Positions 63,381-64,000 of a stretch of 64,000 bases of DNA are shown one piece after another. The first letter of the stretch is position 1, and each line of letters opens with the position of its first letter. A model generated the notes under the pieces. The model saw only the letters and a list, made by a program, of their open reading frames with translations. It was not told where the DNA came from and did not search any database. Both the position numbers and the translations under genes were made by a program. This stretch comes from Planococcus chinensis (GTDB lineage Bacteria > Bacillota > Bacilli > Bacillales_A > Planococcaceae): positions 434,001 to 498,000 of the forward strand of contig NZ_JABWTK010000002.1 of the NCBI RefSeq assembly GCF_020071995.1. The letters are read 5' to 3'.

Positions 63381-64000
63381 TCAAAGAGTTGATTTATTGT
63401 AATCGAAGAACGTAAGGCCTTCCTTGCCGTCTTCCTCTTCGTCTTTTTTCGCAAATAGCAAACTGAATCCATAGCCAAAGACAATCGATGCCACCAAGTT
63501 AATGATGGAATACGCCCAAAGCGTGATGTCGGTGAAGTACGAAATATAAATCGCGACAGCTGTAGTCGCAACAAATCCGAGCATCGCACCTTTTGAATTC
63601 GCTTTCTTTGTCATGATGCCCAATGTAAACGTACCGCCGATGATGCCGAGCGCAAGGCCCATCAAGCCGTTAAACCAGGAATACGCAGAGCCGACATCTG
63701 AATAAGCAAGAACGATTGCGAATGCGATAGAGAAAATTCCGACCACAGCCGATACGGTCCGCGCCATTTTCGTACTCTTTTCATCGCTCATATCTTTTCT
63801 CAAGACTTTTTGGATATCCAAAGTCCAGCTTGTCGCTACACTATTCAATCCCGTCGAAAGCGTCGACTGTCCCGCTGCGAACAATCCGGCAATCAATAAT
63901 CCGGATACCCCTGCAGGCAATTCACTGACGATAAAGTTCGCAAAGATCAAATCGGATTTCCCGGTCGGCAAAACGCCGCCTTTTTGAAGGTAAAATACAT
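63381..64000 (-). CDS. sodium:solute symporter, C-terminal part (cut by window end)
   Basis: The frame is open to the window edge, so only about the last 206 residues are present. Four or five membrane helices are visible, with the SSS-family block LPAGVSGLLIAGLFAAGQST and STGLNSVATSW, ending in an acidic KKDEEEDGKEG tail. SSS transporters of this type import sialic acids or other solutes with sodium. The stop lies 18 bp before the flavoprotein start, so this gene leads the same operon as far as can be seen. Confidence 0.88.
   Translation of the reverse strand, partial: VFYLQKGGVLPTGKSDLIFANFIVSELPAGVSGLLIAGLFAAGQSTLSTGLNSVATSWTLDIQKVLRKDMSDEKSTKMARTVSAVVGIFSIAFAIVLAYSDVGSAYSWFNGLMGLALGIIGGTFTLGIMTKKANSKGAMLGFVATTAVAIYISYFTDITLWAYSIINLVASIVFGYGFSLLFAKKDEEEDGKEGLTFFDYNKSTL

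Overview
The window looks like chromosome from a low/mid-G+C Gram-positive bacterium of the family Planococcaceae (Planococcus or a close relative). The reasons are AGGAGG-type ribosome binding sites with many TTG/GTG starts, a poly(glycerol phosphate) wall teichoic acid locus, GlpP-type antitermination of glycerol genes, CcpA-type cre boxes, S-layer-homology (SLH) proteins, and protein families typical of Bacillales. The genus is inferred from gene content and protein style, not from a marker gene. No rRNA, tRNA, CRISPR array, transposase, integrase or phage structural gene was seen.

Layout. (1) 0.2-11 kb is the wall teichoic acid locus. tagD-tagB run rightwards and converge on a leftward set: galE, tagG, tagH, a GT4 glycosyltransferase, a GT2-TagF fusion, and a separate GT2 enzyme. 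(2) 11-16 kb holds a zinc-ribbon membrane trypsin-like protease, a membrane-anchored FAD oxidoreductase and an acyltransferase-3 protein. (3) 16-21.3 kb is a complete glycerol regulon, glpP-glpF-glpK-glpD. It has a cre-overlapping promoter and two leader terminators placed where GlpP antitermination is expected, and a large nested inverted-repeat element sits between glpK and glpD. (4) 21.4-30 kb carries cell-envelope enzymes: a YfhO-like membrane protein, a secreted CocE-type hydrolase with its own cre/promoter, an SGNH-fold protein that lacks the usual catalytic residues, and an LTA-synthase-family sulfatase. (5) 30-35 kb contains a truncated ATP-grasp gene, two convergent FemAB/GNAT-like paralogs, a DUF1269-like gene interrupted by one amber codon, and two VanZ-like genes. 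(6) 35.5-47 kb is a surface/accessory island. It has three SLH proteins (two in tandem), two paralogous right-handed beta-helix proteins without signal peptides, an SH3b-VanY carboxypeptidase, and a trypsin-like protease fused to a DNA/RNA non-specific endonuclease. (7) 47-58.9 kb is mostly housekeeping: a PatB-type aminotransferase, aldo/keto reductase, NERD protein, CBS protein, amidase, MscS channel, ABC ATPase, PepF, a short SLH protein and a zinc metallopeptidase. (8) 59-64 kb is an amino-sugar (probably sialic acid) catabolic operon: a sodium:solute symporter cut by the window end, a fumarate-reductase-like flavoprotein, a ROK kinase, a MurR/RpiR regulator and nagB.

The most unusual signal is non-coding. 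At three intergenic loci (about 45.0-45.3, 49.6-49.75 and 55.06-55.25 kb) there are tandem arrays of a degenerate unit centred on CTATCGA(A/T)GTTTT, repeated at almost exactly 21 bp. That spacing equals two DNA helical turns and also seven codons. At two loci the arrays are joined to the same pair of small hairpins, so this is a composite dispersed element rather than chance. Several annotation traps are resolved here, for example the ABC ATPase at 54.2-55.0 kb whose open frame runs back through one of these arrays.
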